Source: Flavobacteriaceae bacterium
GTDB taxonomy: Bacteria > Bacteroidota > Bacteroidia > Flavobacteriales > Flavobacteriaceae
Direction: 5' to 3'
NCBI GenBank assembly: GCA_030835825.1
Contig: JAURRA010000022.1
Location: forward strand, 26,185 to 90,184
Length of the DNA stretch: 64,000 nt
In this document: positions 1 to 10,390 of the stretch, piece after piece
How positions within the stretch are numbered: the stretch's first letter is position 1
Layout: the number at the start of each line of letters is the position of its first letter
Made by a program: the position numbers and the translations under genes
Notes under the pieces: model-generated
What the model saw: the letters and a program-made list of their open reading frames with translations, nothing else
The model's database searches: none
Told to the model about the DNA's origin: nothing

Positions 1-1770
1 CTCGTCCAAATAAACTTTTCGAAGTCTCAAGGACTTTGGTGTTACCTCAACGTATTCGTCCTTTTGGATGTATTCCAAAGCTTCTTCTAGACTAAATTGA
101 ATGGGTGGCGCGAGTTTTACTTTGTCATCTGTTCCTGAAGACCTCACATTACTCAATTTTTTTGTTTTTGTCACATTGACCACCATATCATCACCACGAG
201 AATTTTCACCGATAACTTGGCCGGTATATATTTCATCTCCTGGATGAATGAAAAACTTCCCACGTTCTTGTAATTTGTCTAACGAATAGGGAATGGCTGT
301 TCCTTTTTCCATGGAGATAAGAGAGCCGTTATTTCGCTCTGCTATTGGCCCTCTGAATGCCTCAAAAGCTAAAAAACGATGATTCATAATGGCTTCACCA
401 GCCGTTGCAGTGAGTAATTGATTTCTCAATCCTATGATCCCTCGCGAGGGAATAAGAAATTTGCAAATCATCCTGGAGCCTTTTGGCTCCATGGCCGTCA
501 TTTCGCCTTTCCGTAAGCAAACTAGCTCGACGGCACGACCTGAGACCTCTTCAGGCAGGTCAATTGTTAATTCCTCAATAGGCTCGCATTTTACACCGTC
601 AATTTCTTTGATGATGACTTGTGGTTGACCAATTTGAAGCTCATAACCTTCCCGTCTCATGGTTTCAATTAAAACCGACAGATGCAAAACACCTCGTCCG
701 AAAACCATAAATTTATCCGCTGCACCTGTTTCCTCTAGGCGCATGGCCAAGTTGCGTTCTAATTCCTTTTCTAACCGATCTTTAATATGTCTGGAGGTGA
801 CAAACTTACCATCCTTACCGAAAAAGGGAGAGTCGTTAATGGTAAATAACATGCTCATTGTAGGTTCATCAATGGCGATAGTTGGAAGTCCCTCGGGGTT
901 TTCGGCATCGGCAACAGTATCACCAATTTCAAAATTCTCTAGTCCAACAATAGCACATATATCGCCAGAAGATACCGATTCCACTTTTTTGCGACCAAGG
1001 CCGTCAAAAACAAACAGTTCCTTGATTCTGGTTTTTTCAATGGACAAGTCCCGCTTGACCAAAGAGACAAATTGGCCTGTTTTCAACTCTCCGCGCTGTA
1101 ATCTACCAATAGCAATTCGACCAGTAAAAGAGGAGAAGTCGAGCGAAGTAATCAGCATTTGAGTAGATCCCTCCGTGATTTTTGGAGCTGGTATATGTTC
1201 AACAACTGCTTCTAGTAGAGGCGCAATGGAATCTGTTTGATTCTTCCAATCATCAGACATCCAATTGTTTTTAGCCGACCCATAGAGCACAGGGAAATCG
1301 AGTTGCCATTCTTCGGCACCTAGTTCAAACATAAGATCGAACACGGATTCATAGACTTCCTCAGGCGTACAATTTTCTTTGTCAACTTTATTGATTACCA
1401 CGATTGGTTTGAGCTTTAAACTCAATGCTTTTTGAAGAACAAATCGGGTTTGGGGCATAGGTCCTTCAAAAGCATCCACGAGCAACAAAACCCCGTCAGC
1501 CATATTTAATACCCGTTCCACTTCGCCACCAAAATCGGCGTGACCTGGAGTATCAATGATGTTGATTTTAGTATCCCCAAATTTGACAGATACATTTTTT
1601 GACAGAATAGTAATCCCACGTTCTCGCTCCAAATCGTTGTTGTCCAAAATGAGATCTCCTGTACTTTCATTCTCGCGAAATAGTTGACAGTGATGAAGGA
1701 TTTTATCAACGAGGGTGGTTTTCCCGTGATCTACGTGCGCTATAATAGCTATGTTTCTGATATCTTGCAT
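1..1770 (-). CDS. typA: Ribosome-associated GTPase TypA/BipA (3' end beyond window)
   Basis: Translational GTPase that binds the ribosome and affects 50S assembly and stress or cold adaptation. The N-terminus carries the P-loop AHVDHGKTT (residues 11-19), followed by the switch region [15 protein letters not shown] and NKVD, all as in the EF-G/LepA/TypA superfamily. The C-terminal half contains the TypA-typical stretch [19 protein letters not shown]. About 590 residues are visible against a usual ~600, so only about the last ten are lost at the left edge. The ATG lies 21 bases from a good -7 element. No operon partner is seen upstream; scoB lies about 110 bases upstream on the same strand. 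Confidence 0.97.
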   Translation of the reverse strand, partial: MQDIRNIAIIAHVDHGKTTLVDKILHHCQLFRENESTGDLILDNNDLERERGITILSKNVSVKFGDTKINIIDTPGHADFGGEVERVLNMADGVLLLVDAFEGPMPQTRFVLQKALSLKLKPIVVINKVDKENCTPEEVYESVFDLMFELGAEEWQLDFPVLYGSAKNNWMSDDWKNQTDSIAPLLEAVVEHIPAPKITEGSTQMLITSLDFSSFTGRIAIGRLQRGELKTGQFVSLVKRDLSIEKTRIKELFVFDGLGRKKVESVSSGDICAIVGLENFEIGDTVADAENPEGLPTIAIDEPTMSMLFTINDSPFFGKDGKFVTSRHIKDRLEKELERNLAMRLEETGAADKFMVFGRGVLHLSVLIETMRREGYELQIGQPQVIIKEIDGVKCEPIEELTIDLPEEVSGRAVELVCLRKGEMTAMEPKGSRMICKFLIPSRGIIGLRNQLLTATAGEAIMNHRFLAFEAFRGPIAERNNGSLISMEKGTAIPYSLDKLQERGKFFIHPGDEIYTGQVIGENSRGDDMVVNVTKTKKLSNVRSSGTDDKVKLAPPIQFSLEEALEYIQKDEYVEVTPKSLRLRKVYLDE

Positions 1771-1790
1771 GGCCTATTTTTAGGTCGCGG

Positions 1791-1798
1791 CAAATGTA
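1791..1798 (-). promoter_or_regulatory. -7 promoter element for typA
   Basis: Read on the minus strand this is TACATTTG, a match to the Bacteroidota -7 consensus TAnnTTTG, 20 bases before the typA ATG. No clear -33 TTTG is seen at the right spacing. Confidence 0.55.
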
Positions 1799-1878
1799 CT
1801 GCTATTTTGTTGTGTAACAGCGCATAGACTCATTATTCGTAAAGTTTATGAAATAGGGCGCTTAACCAGAAGGAACTT

Positions 1879-2529
1879 CTAAATCATTTCTGGAATTTCG
1901 CCCTCGATGACTAGCCTGCCATCAGTTGCTGCTTTTATCTGTTCGATACTAACATTTGGTGCGCGCTCAAGTAGTTTGAATCCATCTTTAGTAACGTCAA
2001 GCACAGCTAAATTGGTCACAATTTTCTTGACACAACGCACTCCGGTCAGTGGCAAAGAGCAGTGTTTTAGTAATTTAGACGCTCCAGCCTTATTGGTGTG
2101 CATCATAGCTACGATGATATTATCTGCACTCGCCACCAAATCCATGGCGCCACCCATACCCTTGACCATGCGGCCAGGTATTTTCCAGTTAGCAATGTCG
2201 CCATCTTCGGACACTTCCATAGCTCCTAGAATGGTCAAATCGACATGTTGACCTCTAATCATAGAGAAACTGGTTGCGGAATCGAAATAGCTAGCTCCTG
2301 GAAGGGCAGTAATGGTCTGCTTGCCAGCATTGATCAGATCGGCGTCTTCTTCACCTTCAAAGGGGAAGGGTCCCATGCCAAGAATACCATTTTCACTTTG
2401 AAACTCTACCTCAATGTCTGTTCTGACAAAATTGGCTACTAATGTTGGTATGCCGATACCTAGGTTGACGTAGTAGCCATTTTTAACTTCTTTGGCAATT
2501 CGTTTTGCTATTCCAAATTTATCTAACAT
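1879..2529 (-). CDS. scoB: 3-oxoacid CoA-transferase subunit B
   Basis: Beta subunit of succinyl-CoA:3-ketoacid CoA-transferase, which moves CoA from succinyl-CoA to acetoacetate in ketone-body and branched-chain or aromatic catabolism. The 216 residues are full family length. The NLGIGIPT loop lies at residues 22-29. The SENG motif is at 45-48, and Glu46 is the expected catalytic glutamate that forms the CoA thioester. It starts 9 bases after the scoA stop, so the two subunits are translated from one message. Another acyl-CoA:acetate-type substrate cannot be excluded from sequence alone. Confidence 0.95.
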   Translation of the reverse strand: MLDKFGIAKRIAKEVKNGYYVNLGIGIPTLVANFVRTDIEVEFQSENGILGMGPFPFEGEEDADLINAGKQTITALPGASYFDSATSFSMIRGQHVDLTILGAMEVSEDGDIANWKIPGRMVKGMGGAMDLVASADNIIVAMMHTNKAGASKLLKHCSLPLTGVRCVKKIVTNLAVLDVTKDGFKLLERAPNVSIEQIKAATDGRLVIEGEIPEMI

Positions 2530-2538
2530 AACACTAGC

Positions 2539-3240
2539 TTAGGGTTGAGGTCTGGTTGTGCGTTGTTCAATACGTTTTTCATAATTACTACCTTGAACGA
2601 TCCGTTGAACAAATATCCCAGGGATATGAATTTGGTTGGGGTCTAGTTCACCAGCAGGTACTAGTTCTTCTACTTCTGCAATGGTAATATTAGCAGCGCC
2701 ACACATATTAGGATTGAAATTTCTGGCCGTTCCTTTAAAAATGAGGTTTCCTGAGGTATCGCCTTTCCAGGCCTTGACGATAGAAAAATCGGCTTTAACA
2801 GCCTGCTCCAAAACATACATCTTGCCGTCAAACGCTCTGGTTTCTTTACCTTCGGCCACTTCGGTTCCAAAGCCTGCGGGGGTATAAAAAGCAGGAAATC
2901 CAGCCTGAGCTGCCCGACACCGCTCGGCAAGGGTGCCTTGAGGAATAAGTTCAACCTCCAATTCGCCGCTCAACATTTGTCTTTCAAATTCGTCGTTTTC
3001 TCCGACATAAGAGGCCACCATTTTTTTGATTTGCCGATTTTGGAGTAACAACCCCAGTCCAAAATCATCGACACCGGCATTGTTTGAAATACAAGTCAAA
3101 TCCTTAACCCCCAATCTTACTAATTCAGAGATGGCATTTTCAGGAATGCCACATAAACCAAATCCCCCTAATAAAAGAGTCATGCCATCAGAGACACCCT
3201 CTAGCGCTTCTTGAATTGAATTTACAGTTTTAGTAATCAT
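2539..3240 (-). CDS. scoA: 3-oxoacid CoA-transferase subunit A
   Basis: Alpha subunit of the same heterodimeric CoA-transferase as the following gene. The glycine-rich oxyanion segment [10 protein letters not shown] is at residues 25-34, and [12 protein letters not shown] follows, typical of ScoA-type proteins. At 233 residues it is complete. The gap to the upstream penicillin-binding protein gene is only 11 bases with no -7 element, so the pair is probably read through from the ricT/gldH/PBP operon even though it is functionally unrelated. Confidence 0.95.
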   Translation of the reverse strand: MITKTVNSIQEALEGVSDGMTLLLGGFGLCGIPENAISELVRLGVKDLTCISNNAGVDDFGLGLLLQNRQIKKMVASYVGENDEFERQMLSGELEVELIPQGTLAERCRAAQAGFPAFYTPAGFGTEVAEGKETRAFDGKMYVLEQAVKADFSIVKAWKGDTSGNLIFKGTARNFNPNMCGAANITIAEVEELVPAGELDPNQIHIPGIFVQRIVQGSNYEKRIEQRTTRPQP

Positions 3241-3251
3241 AATTTGACACT

Positions 3252-5567
3252 TTAAAAATCGAAGTCGGGCAATGGAGTAACGGTCTGATGGGTATCGGAG
3301 TCGCTAGTGCAATCTACCCGAATTCTCAAATTATTCGGCGCTTCAAACTCATCTGTCGAAATGGACAAACTGGCATCATTATAGCATTTTTTCATATATA
3401 ACCCCCAAATAGGTAAGGCCATAGATGCGCCTTGACCGTAGGTAATGGTTCTAAAATGGGCCGCACGATCTTCTCCCCCTACCCAAACTCCTGTGACCAA
3501 ATTTGGCACCATACCCATAAACCAACCATCGGACTGATTCTGAGTCGTTCCGGTTTTACCTGCTATTGGGTTTGTAAATTGGTAGGGATATCCAGTAACA
3601 ATTTCCTGATATTCTTTGCGATACTTGTCGGCACCAGTAGTTCTGAGTCTAATTCCTGAACCTGAATCAGTAACTCCTTCCATCAATTTTACAGTAACAT
3701 AGGCTGTTTCTTCGCTCAAAACATCTTGGGTCTCTGGCATATTTTGAAAGAGAATTGTACCGTTTTTATCTTCAATTCTAAGTACCATCACTGGCCTAGT
3801 GTATATTCCCTTGTTAGCGAATGTGCTGTAGGCGCCTACCATTTCGAAAAGACTAATATCTGGTGTCCCCAAACAAATGGACGGAACAACGGGTAAATCG
3901 GAGGTGATTCCTAATTTTCTGGCAAGATCAACGACCTGCTGGGGTCCAACGCGGTCTATAAGTTTTGCGCTGATGGTGTTTATCGAATTGGCTAAGGCCG
4001 CTTTATAGGTATAGGTAGCACCATAGGTGCCTCCCGAATTCTTAGGGGTCCAAGGTAATGGATTGCCATATTTATTTGCTTCAATGGTAATTTGGGTGTC
4101 AGGAACTGAATCGCAAGGAGACAGCTGTAATTGGTCTATAGCTGAGGCGTACAAAAATGGTTTAAATGTAGAGCCTACTTGGCGACGACCCTGATTGACC
4201 ATATCATACTTGAAATGCTTGTAATTAATACCGCCTACCCAAGCCTTAACGTGACCCGTCTGAGGCTCCATGGACATGATTGAGGATCTTAAAAAAGTTT
4301 TGTAATAGCGCATGGAATCCATGGGGGTCATGATGGTATCGATTTCGCCTTGCCATGAAAACACTCTCATCGGAATAGGAATCTTGAATGCCTTTACGAT
4401 TTCCGCCTCGGTAATCCCATTTTTTTTCATGACCCTCCAGCGCTCCGATCTCTTCATGCTCGTGTTCATCAGCTGTTCTACTTCACCTTTGCTGAGCTCT
4501 AGGAAGGGAGCTGTTGGATTTCTTTTTGGGGTATTTTGTACATAAAACTCTTTTTGAAGCCGCGGCATATGTTCGCTCACAGCCTCTTCAGCATATTTCT
4601 GCATGCGAGAATCAATAGTGGTATATACTCTTAGGCCATCTCTATAAATATCATAGGCTGTGCCATCTGGCTTTTTGTTCTCCTCTCGGGAAGACCAATC
4701 TTTGAGATAGGCTCTCAGGTATTCTCGAAAGTATGCTGCAGGACCTTGCTGATGTGATTCTGGCGAATAGGTCAGAGAAATAGGTAGTGATTGCAGAGAA
4801 TCTTTCCATTTTTCCTCTATAAAATTATATTTCGCAAGTTGAGACAATACAACATCACGACGATTCTTTGTGCCAACTGGATTTTGTAAAGGATTGTAGA
4901 GCGAGGAGTTTTTAAACATTCCCACAAGCATTGCCGATTCCTCAATTTTTAACTCCTGGGGTTCCTTGCCAAAATATATTCTAGATGCTGAGCGAATACC
5001 GTCGGCGTTGTTCCCAAAATCATATATATTGAAATACATGGCTATGATTTCTTCTTTAGTATATTGGCGCTCCAAACGAGTGGCAATCACCCATTCTTTG
5101 ACTTTTTGATGCAGACGTTCAAATTTATTATTGGCAACTATTCCCGTAAAAAATTGCTTTGCCAACTGTTGAGAAATGGTACTGGCTCCTCCTCGGCTTC
5201 CCAAAAACAACGCGGCCCTAATAGTGCCTCTAACATCGATACCCGAATGGCTTTTAAATCGGACATCTTCAGTAGCAATTAAGGCATCAACCAAGTGCTG
5301 TGGCAATTCATCATAGGGCAATAGGGTTCGATTGTCTTCAAAATAAAATTTACCAATTGTTTGACTATCGGAAGAAATGATTTCCGTTGCCAAATTGGTT
5401 TGAGGGTTTTCTAATCGGGTGTGGTCTGGCATTTCGCCTAAGAGACCCAAAGAAGCCGATAAAAACAACAGTAGGATCGCACTGATTCCTAGAATAAAAA
5501 GTACCCAAAGCCTTTTTATCAATTTGTATTTTCTGGGTTTTACTTTGGTTTGTTTCTTGGCTGTCAT
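3252..5567 (-). CDS. Class A penicillin-binding protein (PBP1A-like)
   Basis: Bifunctional peptidoglycan glycosyltransferase/transpeptidase of 771 residues anchored in the inner membrane. A Lys/Arg-rich cytoplasmic tail is followed by one membrane segment at about residues 21-44. The GT51 domain has the catalytic IATED motif near residue 100 and the [10 protein letters not shown] stretch. The transpeptidase has the active-site serine in GSTFKPF (Ser466, Lys469), an S-x-N motif in the NSINT stretch, and KTG at about 671-673. The C-terminal tail is short, with two Cys/Asp-rich turns. The ATG overlaps the gldH stop by 4 bases (ATGA), so translation is coupled. Paralogue naming (mrcA, ponA, pbpF) is not decidable here. 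Confidence 0.95.
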   Translation of the reverse strand: MTAKKQTKVKPRKYKLIKRLWVLFILGISAILLLFLSASLGLLGEMPDHTRLENPQTNLATEIISSDSQTIGKFYFEDNRTLLPYDELPQHLVDALIATEDVRFKSHSGIDVRGTIRAALFLGSRGGASTISQQLAKQFFTGIVANNKFERLHQKVKEWVIATRLERQYTKEEIIAMYFNIYDFGNNADGIRSASRIYFGKEPQELKIEESAMLVGMFKNSSLYNPLQNPVGTKNRRDVVLSQLAKYNFIEEKWKDSLQSLPISLTYSPESHQQGPAAYFREYLRAYLKDWSSREENKKPDGTAYDIYRDGLRVYTTIDSRMQKYAEEAVSEHMPRLQKEFYVQNTPKRNPTAPFLELSKGEVEQLMNTSMKRSERWRVMKKNGITEAEIVKAFKIPIPMRVFSWQGEIDTIMTPMDSMRYYKTFLRSSIMSMEPQTGHVKAWVGGINYKHFKYDMVNQGRRQVGSTFKPFLYASAIDQLQLSPCDSVPDTQITIEANKYGNPLPWTPKNSGGTYGATYTYKAALANSINTISAKLIDRVGPQQVVDLARKLGITSDLPVVPSICLGTPDISLFEMVGAYSTFANKGIYTRPVMVLRIEDKNGTILFQNMPETQDVLSEETAYVTVKLMEGVTDSGSGIRLRTTGADKYRKEYQEIVTGYPYQFTNPIAGKTGTTQNQSDGWFMGMVPNLVTGVWVGGEDRAAHFRTITYGQGASMALPIWGLYMKKCYNDASLSISTDEFEAPNNLRIRVDCTSDSDTHQTVTPLPDFDF

Positions 5568-6058
5568 TCTGTTGAGGGTTTTACGATTTGCAGACCCACG
5601 TCTGTAATACCTTGGAGTTTAGCTACTGCGTCAATTTCCTTGGCTCGTCTCATGGCATGTTCAACATCAAAACTATAAACGCCAATTTCGTTAAAATCAT
5701 ATGACTCCTTGTACCAAAGTTTATGCGTTTTTACTGCAGTGAGTCCACCTCCCATTTGACGCCCATCAGGAAAGCTCATCTCATACTCTAGAGTATCAAC
5801 TTGAACAACACCACTTGGCGTTGTCAACTTCGCTATTACAAATAGGTTACTAAATTCATAGGTTGGAGTTGTTCTGATTACAATAAAAACATCACTCGAC
5901 AGTGGCTTGACGTTCTTGTATTTAAAATTAATAGCTGTTTGGTTTGCCCAACCGCTGGGGGTTTCATAAAAGAAAGTATACAGATCTGGAGACTGGCACG
6001 TCCAAACTGTTGCGCCGATCACAAGTGCGGCAAATCCTATTTTCAATTTACTTACCAT
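5564..6058 (-). CDS. gldH: Gliding motility lipoprotein GldH
   Basis: A 164-residue lipoprotein with a short hydrophobic signal sequence and a lipobox ending at Cys21 (VWTCQS). It continues with the GldH-type core, in which an early YTFFYETPSGWANQ segment is characteristic. GldH is needed for gliding in Flavobacterium and is widespread in the phylum; its molecular role is unsettled, and its place between a PBP gene and ricT is conserved in relatives as far as I recall. It overlaps ricT by 11 bases and the PBP gene by 4, so the three are one translational unit. Confidence 0.85.
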   Translation of the reverse strand: MVSKLKIGFAALVIGATVWTCQSPDLYTFFYETPSGWANQTAINFKYKNVKPLSSDVFIVIRTTPTYEFSNLFVIAKLTTPSGVVQVDTLEYEMSFPDGRQMGGGLTAVKTHKLWYKESYDFNEIGVYSFDVEHAMRRAKEIDAVAKLQGITDVGLQIVKPSTE

Positions 6059-7199
6059 TTGAGTTCCTCGGTCTTCTTCGTGACTTGCCTCTATGAGAGC
6101 GACGTTTTACATCAAATCGTGTTAAGCTATCCTGTCCAACAACGTTTTCAAATGCCACTTGAGTATCCGTTTCTTGAACCAAGGCATAGGCTTCCAAGCT
6201 TTCAGCCTTCAAGCCGTTTTTATTGAGCTCAACGATGGTTGATACCTCTCCTACTTCAATGGGAAACCAAGTAATCCATTCGCCCTTGTAGGCGTACCAC
6301 ATAATGCCTTTAAAGATATCTGATTTTTGACAAACAGCTTCTCCTTTCTCAGTTAGCAGCTTAATGTCGGTACTGGGAAATGCCTTCAAAGCTTCTATAT
6401 ATGAATCCAGTTCAAAATTCAAGCAACATTTAAGTTTGCCGCATTGACCTGCCAATTTTTGAGGATTTAAAGACAGTTGCTGGTATCGGGCTGCCGAAGT
6501 AGTAACTGTTCGAAAGTCTGTTAGCCATGTAGAGCAGCACAATTCTCTGCCGCAGGAGCCTATGCCGCCAAGACGAGCGGCCTCCTGTCTTAATCCAACT
6601 TGGCGCATTTCTATTCTGGTACCGAACTCACGAGCAAATATTTTAATCATATCCCTAAAATCAACCCTCTGATTGGCGGTATAAAAAAAAGTGACCTTAC
6701 TGCCATCTCCCTGATATTCCAAGTCGGAAATTTTCATTTTGAGACTCAAATCAATGGCTATTTGACGCGCTAGTACTTGCATAGCCTCCTCTTTTTCTCT
6801 CAATTCAATCCACTTGTCAATATCTCTTTGCGAAGCAATTCTGTATATTTTTTGGATTTTTGATTCATCCTCAAAGTCAACTTTTTTACGTTGCATTTGA
6901 ACCTTTACCAACTGGCCTGTCAGCGTCACTGTTCCTATATCATGGCCAAATTCTGCCTGAGTTACCACCACATCTCCCATTTTTAGTGGAAGGTTATCAG
7001 TGTTTTTAAAAAACTCTTTGCGGCTATTCTTAAACCTTACTTCAACCCCGTCGAAAGGGACTTCCCCTTCTGCGAGTTCCATATTAGCCAACCAATCAAA
7101 CACTGTCAATTTGTTGCAGCCATCCGTGCCACAGGTGCCATTGTTTTTGCATCCCTTTGGCTGACCATTAGATCCACTACTACAACTGTTACATGCCAT
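6048..7199 (-). CDS. ricT: PSP1/RicT-like protein with cysteine-rich N-terminus
   Basis: Member of the PSP1 family (B. subtilis RicT/YaaT), which works with RicA and RicF in an Fe-S-binding complex that promotes RNase-dependent mRNA processing. The central domain holds two cysteine clusters, C-x4-CC at Cys216/221/222 and again at Cys253/258/259, which fit cluster ligation. The first 30 residues add six more cysteines in Gly/Asn/Ser-rich sequence (MACNSCSSG start). The last ~15 residues are strongly basic (RRSHRGKSRRRPR). No ricA or ricF is nearby. Family assignment is firm; function in Bacteroidota is inferred. Confidence 0.85.
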   Translation of the reverse strand: MACNSCSSGSNGQPKGCKNNGTCGTDGCNKLTVFDWLANMELAEGEVPFDGVEVRFKNSRKEFFKNTDNLPLKMGDVVVTQAEFGHDIGTVTLTGQLVKVQMQRKKVDFEDESKIQKIYRIASQRDIDKWIELREKEEAMQVLARQIAIDLSLKMKISDLEYQGDGSKVTFFYTANQRVDFRDMIKIFAREFGTRIEMRQVGLRQEAARLGGIGSCGRELCCSTWLTDFRTVTTSAARYQQLSLNPQKLAGQCGKLKCCLNFELDSYIEALKAFPSTDIKLLTEKGEAVCQKSDIFKGIMWYAYKGEWITWFPIEVGEVSTIVELNKNGLKAESLEAYALVQETDTQVAFENVVGQDSLTRFDVKRRSHRGKSRRRPRNSNGK

Positions 7200-7290
7200 T
7201 TGATTGTTTCGGGTGTTGGTAAAAATCGTATTAATCTACTGCTTTAGCAATTGTATAAAGGTAGCACTATCCATCGATTTAAAAAAAACA

Positions 7291-8364
7291 CTAATATGAT
7301 GGGTTTTTAAAGACCTTTCGGATGTCCCTCAAATTTTTTTTGAAGGGCAAATGATCTGCCCGCCCTTTCTTAAAAATATCATTACTATTGCCTTGGCCTT
7401 TCCTCAATTCTTTTTGCTGTTCTTCTGGCAAGTGGTGTATGTCCATGCAGGTTTCAGAGCAACAGTTGTCCATTTCATCTTGACACTTTTCACATTGGAT
7501 AAATAGCAAATGACAAGCCTCGTTGGCGCAATTGGTATGCGTGTCACACGGCGACCCACACTGGTGACATTGCGCAATGATTTCATCACTTATTCGCTCC
7601 CCTCTTCGCTGGTCGAAAACAAAATTCTTCCCTTTGAATTTATTCTCCAATCCGTTCTGCTGCACTTGACGTGCGTATTCAATAATGCCTCCTTCCAGCT
7701 GGTATACGTTTTCAAATCCAACATGCTTGAAGTAGGCACTGGCCTTTTCGCAACGGATTCCGCCAGTACAATACATCACCAAATTTTTGTCTTTTTTAAA
7801 TTCTGATAAATCTTGCTCAATCTTCGGCAAAGACTCTCGAAAAGTATCTACATCTGGGGTTATGGCATTGTCAAAATGGCCAATCTCGCTCTCGTAGTGA
7901 TTGCGCATATCAACTAAAATAGTGTCTTCTCTAGCCACCAATTCATTGAATTTTTCTGCGTTCAAATGAACTCCACGGTTGGTCACATCAAAGGTTTGGT
8001 CATTCAATCCGTCAGAGACAATTTTAGGTCTGACTTTAATGGTCAATTTTAAAAATGAAAAATCGTCGTGTTCGATAGCGATATTCAATCTAACGCCTTT
8101 TAAAAAGTCAATAGAATCTAGCCGTAATTTAAAATCGTCAAATCGTTCAGCGGGAACAGAGAGTTGGGCGTTTATCCCTTCATGAGCTACATAGATACGG
8201 CCCAATACATCTAGGGTATTCCATTGTATAAATAGTGCATCTCGAAACTGCTGAGGATCATTTATTTTAGCATATTGGTAGAAGGACAAAGTCATTCTTC
8301 TTTGTCCAGCTTCAGCAATGAGCCTCGCGCGTTCGTCTGCACTTAATGTGTTGTACAGTTGCAT
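7291..8364 (-). CDS. trhO: tRNA uridine(34) hydroxylase / rhodanese-like TrhO
   Basis: YceA/TrhO family: oxygen-dependent hydroxylation of uridine 34 in tRNAs, giving ho5U. The N-terminal acylphosphatase-like part is followed by a rhodanese domain whose loop is CTGGIRC (Cys199-Cys205), with the family's active-site cysteine. A C-terminal zinc-ribbon-like tail contains about a dozen cysteines. An in-frame ATG 48 bases further upstream exists. I choose the MQLYNTL start because a TTTG-N19-TATCTTTG promoter lies between the two, so the longer form would not be transcribed. About 357 residues; single-gene unit. Confidence 0.93.
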   Translation of the reverse strand: MQLYNTLSADERARLIAEAGQRRMTLSFYQYAKINDPQQFRDALFIQWNTLDVLGRIYVAHEGINAQLSVPAERFDDFKLRLDSIDFLKGVRLNIAIEHDDFSFLKLTIKVRPKIVSDGLNDQTFDVTNRGVHLNAEKFNELVAREDTILVDMRNHYESEIGHFDNAITPDVDTFRESLPKIEQDLSEFKKDKNLVMYCTGGIRCEKASAYFKHVGFENVYQLEGGIIEYARQVQQNGLENKFKGKNFVFDQRRGERISDEIIAQCHQCGSPCDTHTNCANEACHLLFIQCEKCQDEMDNCCSETCMDIHHLPEEQQKELRKGQGNSNDIFKKGRADHLPFKKNLRDIRKVFKNPSY

Positions 8365-8398
8365 GCTATACTTGGTTAAGTTAAACAAATTTCTGACG

Positions 8399-8429
8399 CA
8401 AAGATAGTACATTGTGTAGGAGGGTCAAA
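8399..8429 (-). promoter_or_regulatory. Promoter of trhO (-33 and -7 elements)
   Basis: On the minus strand TTTG (8429-8426), 19 bases, then TATCTTTG (8406-8399): a near-ideal Bacteroidota sigma-ABfr promoter. It is 35 bases before the chosen trhO start. Confidence 0.7.
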
Positions 8430-8455
8430 AATCTGTTGGTCAATGTCTAAAAGAA

Positions 8456-8487
8456 TTGGATATTGACCAGAGAAATTAGTAAATTAG
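8456..8487 (+). promoter_or_regulatory. Possible recA promoter
   Basis: TTGG (8456-8459), 20 bases, TAAATTAG (8480-8487), one mismatch to TAnnTTTG, 28 bases before the recA ATG. The leader after it is A-rich, as usual for start regions in this phylum. No SOS-type operator palindrome is obvious. Confidence 0.35.
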
Positions 8488-8515
8488 CACACCGCAATTA
8501 AAAAAGAAAAATACC

Positions 8516-9514
8516 ATGAGTTCAGACAAAGCTGCAAAAATAAAAGCCCTACAGTTAACGCTAGACAAACTAGATAAATCCTATGGCAAGGGAACGGTCA
8601 TGCGCATGAGCGACAAGGCCGTAGTTGATGTAGAATCAATTTCATCTGGGTCTTTAGGATTGGATATTGCCATGGGTGTTGGCGGTTACCCAAAGGGTCG
8701 GGTAATAGAGATATACGGTCCTGAATCATCTGGAAAAACCACCTTGACATTGCATGCCATCGCTGAGGCTCAGAAAGCTGGTGGAATTGCAGCCTTTATA
8801 GATGCCGAACAAGCTTTTGACTGATTTTATGCAGAAAAACTTGGTGTAGATATTGATAATTTAATCATCTCCCAACCCGATCACGGTGAACAAGCTTTAG
8901 AAATCGCCGATAATTTGGTACGCTCTGGAGCAGTTGATATTATTGTTATTGACTCCGTGGCGGCACTGACACCAAAAAGTGAGATTGAAGGAGAAATGGG
9001 AGATTCAAAAATGGGTCTTCATGCCCGCCTCATGTCTCAGGCTTTGAGAAAATTAACAGGATCTATTAGCAAAACCAATTGCACCATGATTTTCATCAAC
9101 CAACTCCGAGAAAAAATTGGGGTAATGTTTGGTAATCCTGAAACAACTACAGGGGGTAATGCCCTGAAATTTTACGCCTCTGTGCGATTAGATATCCGTC
9201 GATCGACTCAAATTAAAGATACCGATGGTAACGTCCTTGGCAACAAGACAAGAGTGAAAGTTGTGAAAAACAAAGTGGCCCCTCCTTTTAAAACTACTGA
9301 ATTCGACATTATGTTTGGCAAAGGAATTTCAAAAGTTGGTGAAATTATTGATGTGGCGGTTGAGCAAGAACTGATCAAAAAAAGTGGATCATGGTTCAGT
9401 TATGGCGAAACCAAATTAGGTCAAGGAAGAGACGCTGTAAAAACACTTCTTGAGGACAATGTAGAATTGATGGAAGAACTGGAAACCAAGATTAAAGAAA
9501 ACTTAAAAGGTTAA
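8516..9514 (+). pseudogene. recA: recA, recombinase A, interrupted by an in-frame TGA
   Basis: RecA drives homologous pairing and SOS co-protease activity. The reading frame is complete from MSSDKAAK to the acidic C-terminus, 332 codons, normal length. It has the Walker [10 protein letters not shown], Walker B-like [10 protein letters not shown], loop L1 region and the [12 protein letters not shown] segment. Codon 103 is TGA (8822-8824) where relatives usually have Arg or Pro (DAEHAFD-R-FYA context); CGA to TGA is one transition. Four codons earlier, codon 99 is CAA (Gln) where the family nearly always has His (E. coli His97). There is no frameshift or other damage, so either the mutation is very recent or these are base-call/assembly errors. 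As written, translation yields a 102-residue fragment lacking most of the core. Confidence 0.9.
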
Positions 9515-10251
9515 ACCCCTCTTTTTAGCACTTCCCTGAGCATCAATTCTCTGGTAGTCTTTTTTAATTCAGCTAGGTCTTTATTATTCATGCCCTTTGT
9601 TTCAATTATTGGCATGACGTGGGTGGATAATTTACCTGGGCCTCCGCTAAAAAAAGTGAAGGAGAACAATTTTTTTGGACCGACAAATATTAGAGGTACA
9701 ATAGGGATTTGATATTGGATGGCCAAACGGAAGGCGCCATTCTTAAAATCATCTAAATCTACTGACTCATCGGGAACACCGCCTTCTGGAAAAATACCAA
9801 TGCTGAAACCCGCATCCAAGCGGGCCTGAGCTTGAGGATATACATTTATCCGACTTTCGGTTGTCGCTCGGTCTACCAATATGCATGATTTTCGATAGAA
9901 GTACCCAAATATTGGAATCTTTTCCAATTCTTGTTTGCCAACAAAGACAATTGGATTGTGCTTGACAACATCCAACATGAGCATAGGGTCGAGCATGGAG
10001 GTGTGATTGCCAATAAACATATAGTTCCTGCCTTTTTCCAACTGAGTCTCGGAGGTGACCGTCCACCTGTATCCCATGCCGATCAGCAAAACACGACCCC
10101 AAAGTCGGGCCAATTTATAAAATGTTGGATACCATTTTAACCTTGATAAAAAGATCAACATCGCAGGGGCTACTACTATAATTATCAGCGCAGCAAGCAC
10201 ATAAAACCAACTGCGATACAGTATCCAAAAAAGACATTTAAACAAGTGCAT
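9511..10251 (-). CDS. plsC: 1-acyl-sn-glycerol-3-phosphate acyltransferase (PlsC family)
   Basis: Membrane acyltransferase converting lysophosphatidate to phosphatidate in phospholipid synthesis. The H-x4-D catalytic motif appears as NHTSMLD and the substrate-binding motif as FPEGG, in the expected order. One or two hydrophobic segments precede them. I choose the second ATG (MHLFKCLFW), which starts just before the first membrane helix as in relatives; an ATG 36 bases upstream would add 12 residues. Its stop overlaps the recA stop tail-to-tail by 4 bases. An acyltransferase of ornithine-lipid type is a less likely alternative. Confidence 0.9.
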   Translation of the reverse strand: MHLFKCLFWILYRSWFYVLAALIIIVVAPAMLIFLSRLKWYPTFYKLARLWGRVLLIGMGYRWTVTSETQLEKGRNYMFIGNHTSMLDPMLMLDVVKHNPIVFVGKQELEKIPIFGYFYRKSCILVDRATTESRINVYPQAQARLDAGFSIGIFPEGGVPDESVDLDDFKNGAFRLAIQYQIPIVPLIFVGPKKLFSFTFFSGGPGKLSTHVMPIIETKGMNNKDLAELKKTTRELMLREVLKRGV

Positions 10252-10363
10252 TGCAGTCCTACGGTTTTTATTTGGCAATGCGAACATAGGGAAAATAGAT
10301 GGTAGATTTTGGTTTTGTACTAATTTTTGACGTCAACGCATGCCACTGGATGGTCAAAAGTCA

Positions 10364-10371
10364 TAAATTTG
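10364..10371 (+). promoter_or_regulatory. -7 promoter element for trpS
   Basis: TAAATTTG matches TAnnTTTG and ends 19 bases before the trpS ATG. No matching -33 element at proper spacing was found. Confidence 0.5.
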
Positions 10372-10390
10372 CAGCTCAAGGACTTTACCC

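Noticed and set aside
659..1162. 167-codon open frame opposite typA
   Set aside because: Entirely antisense to a perfectly conserved GTPase frame, and the product has no recognisable domain.
8822..8860. recA TGA read as selenocysteine or programmed readthrough
   Set aside because: No hairpin of SECIS type follows the TGA, RecA has no selenocysteine relatives, and the site normally carries Arg or Pro.
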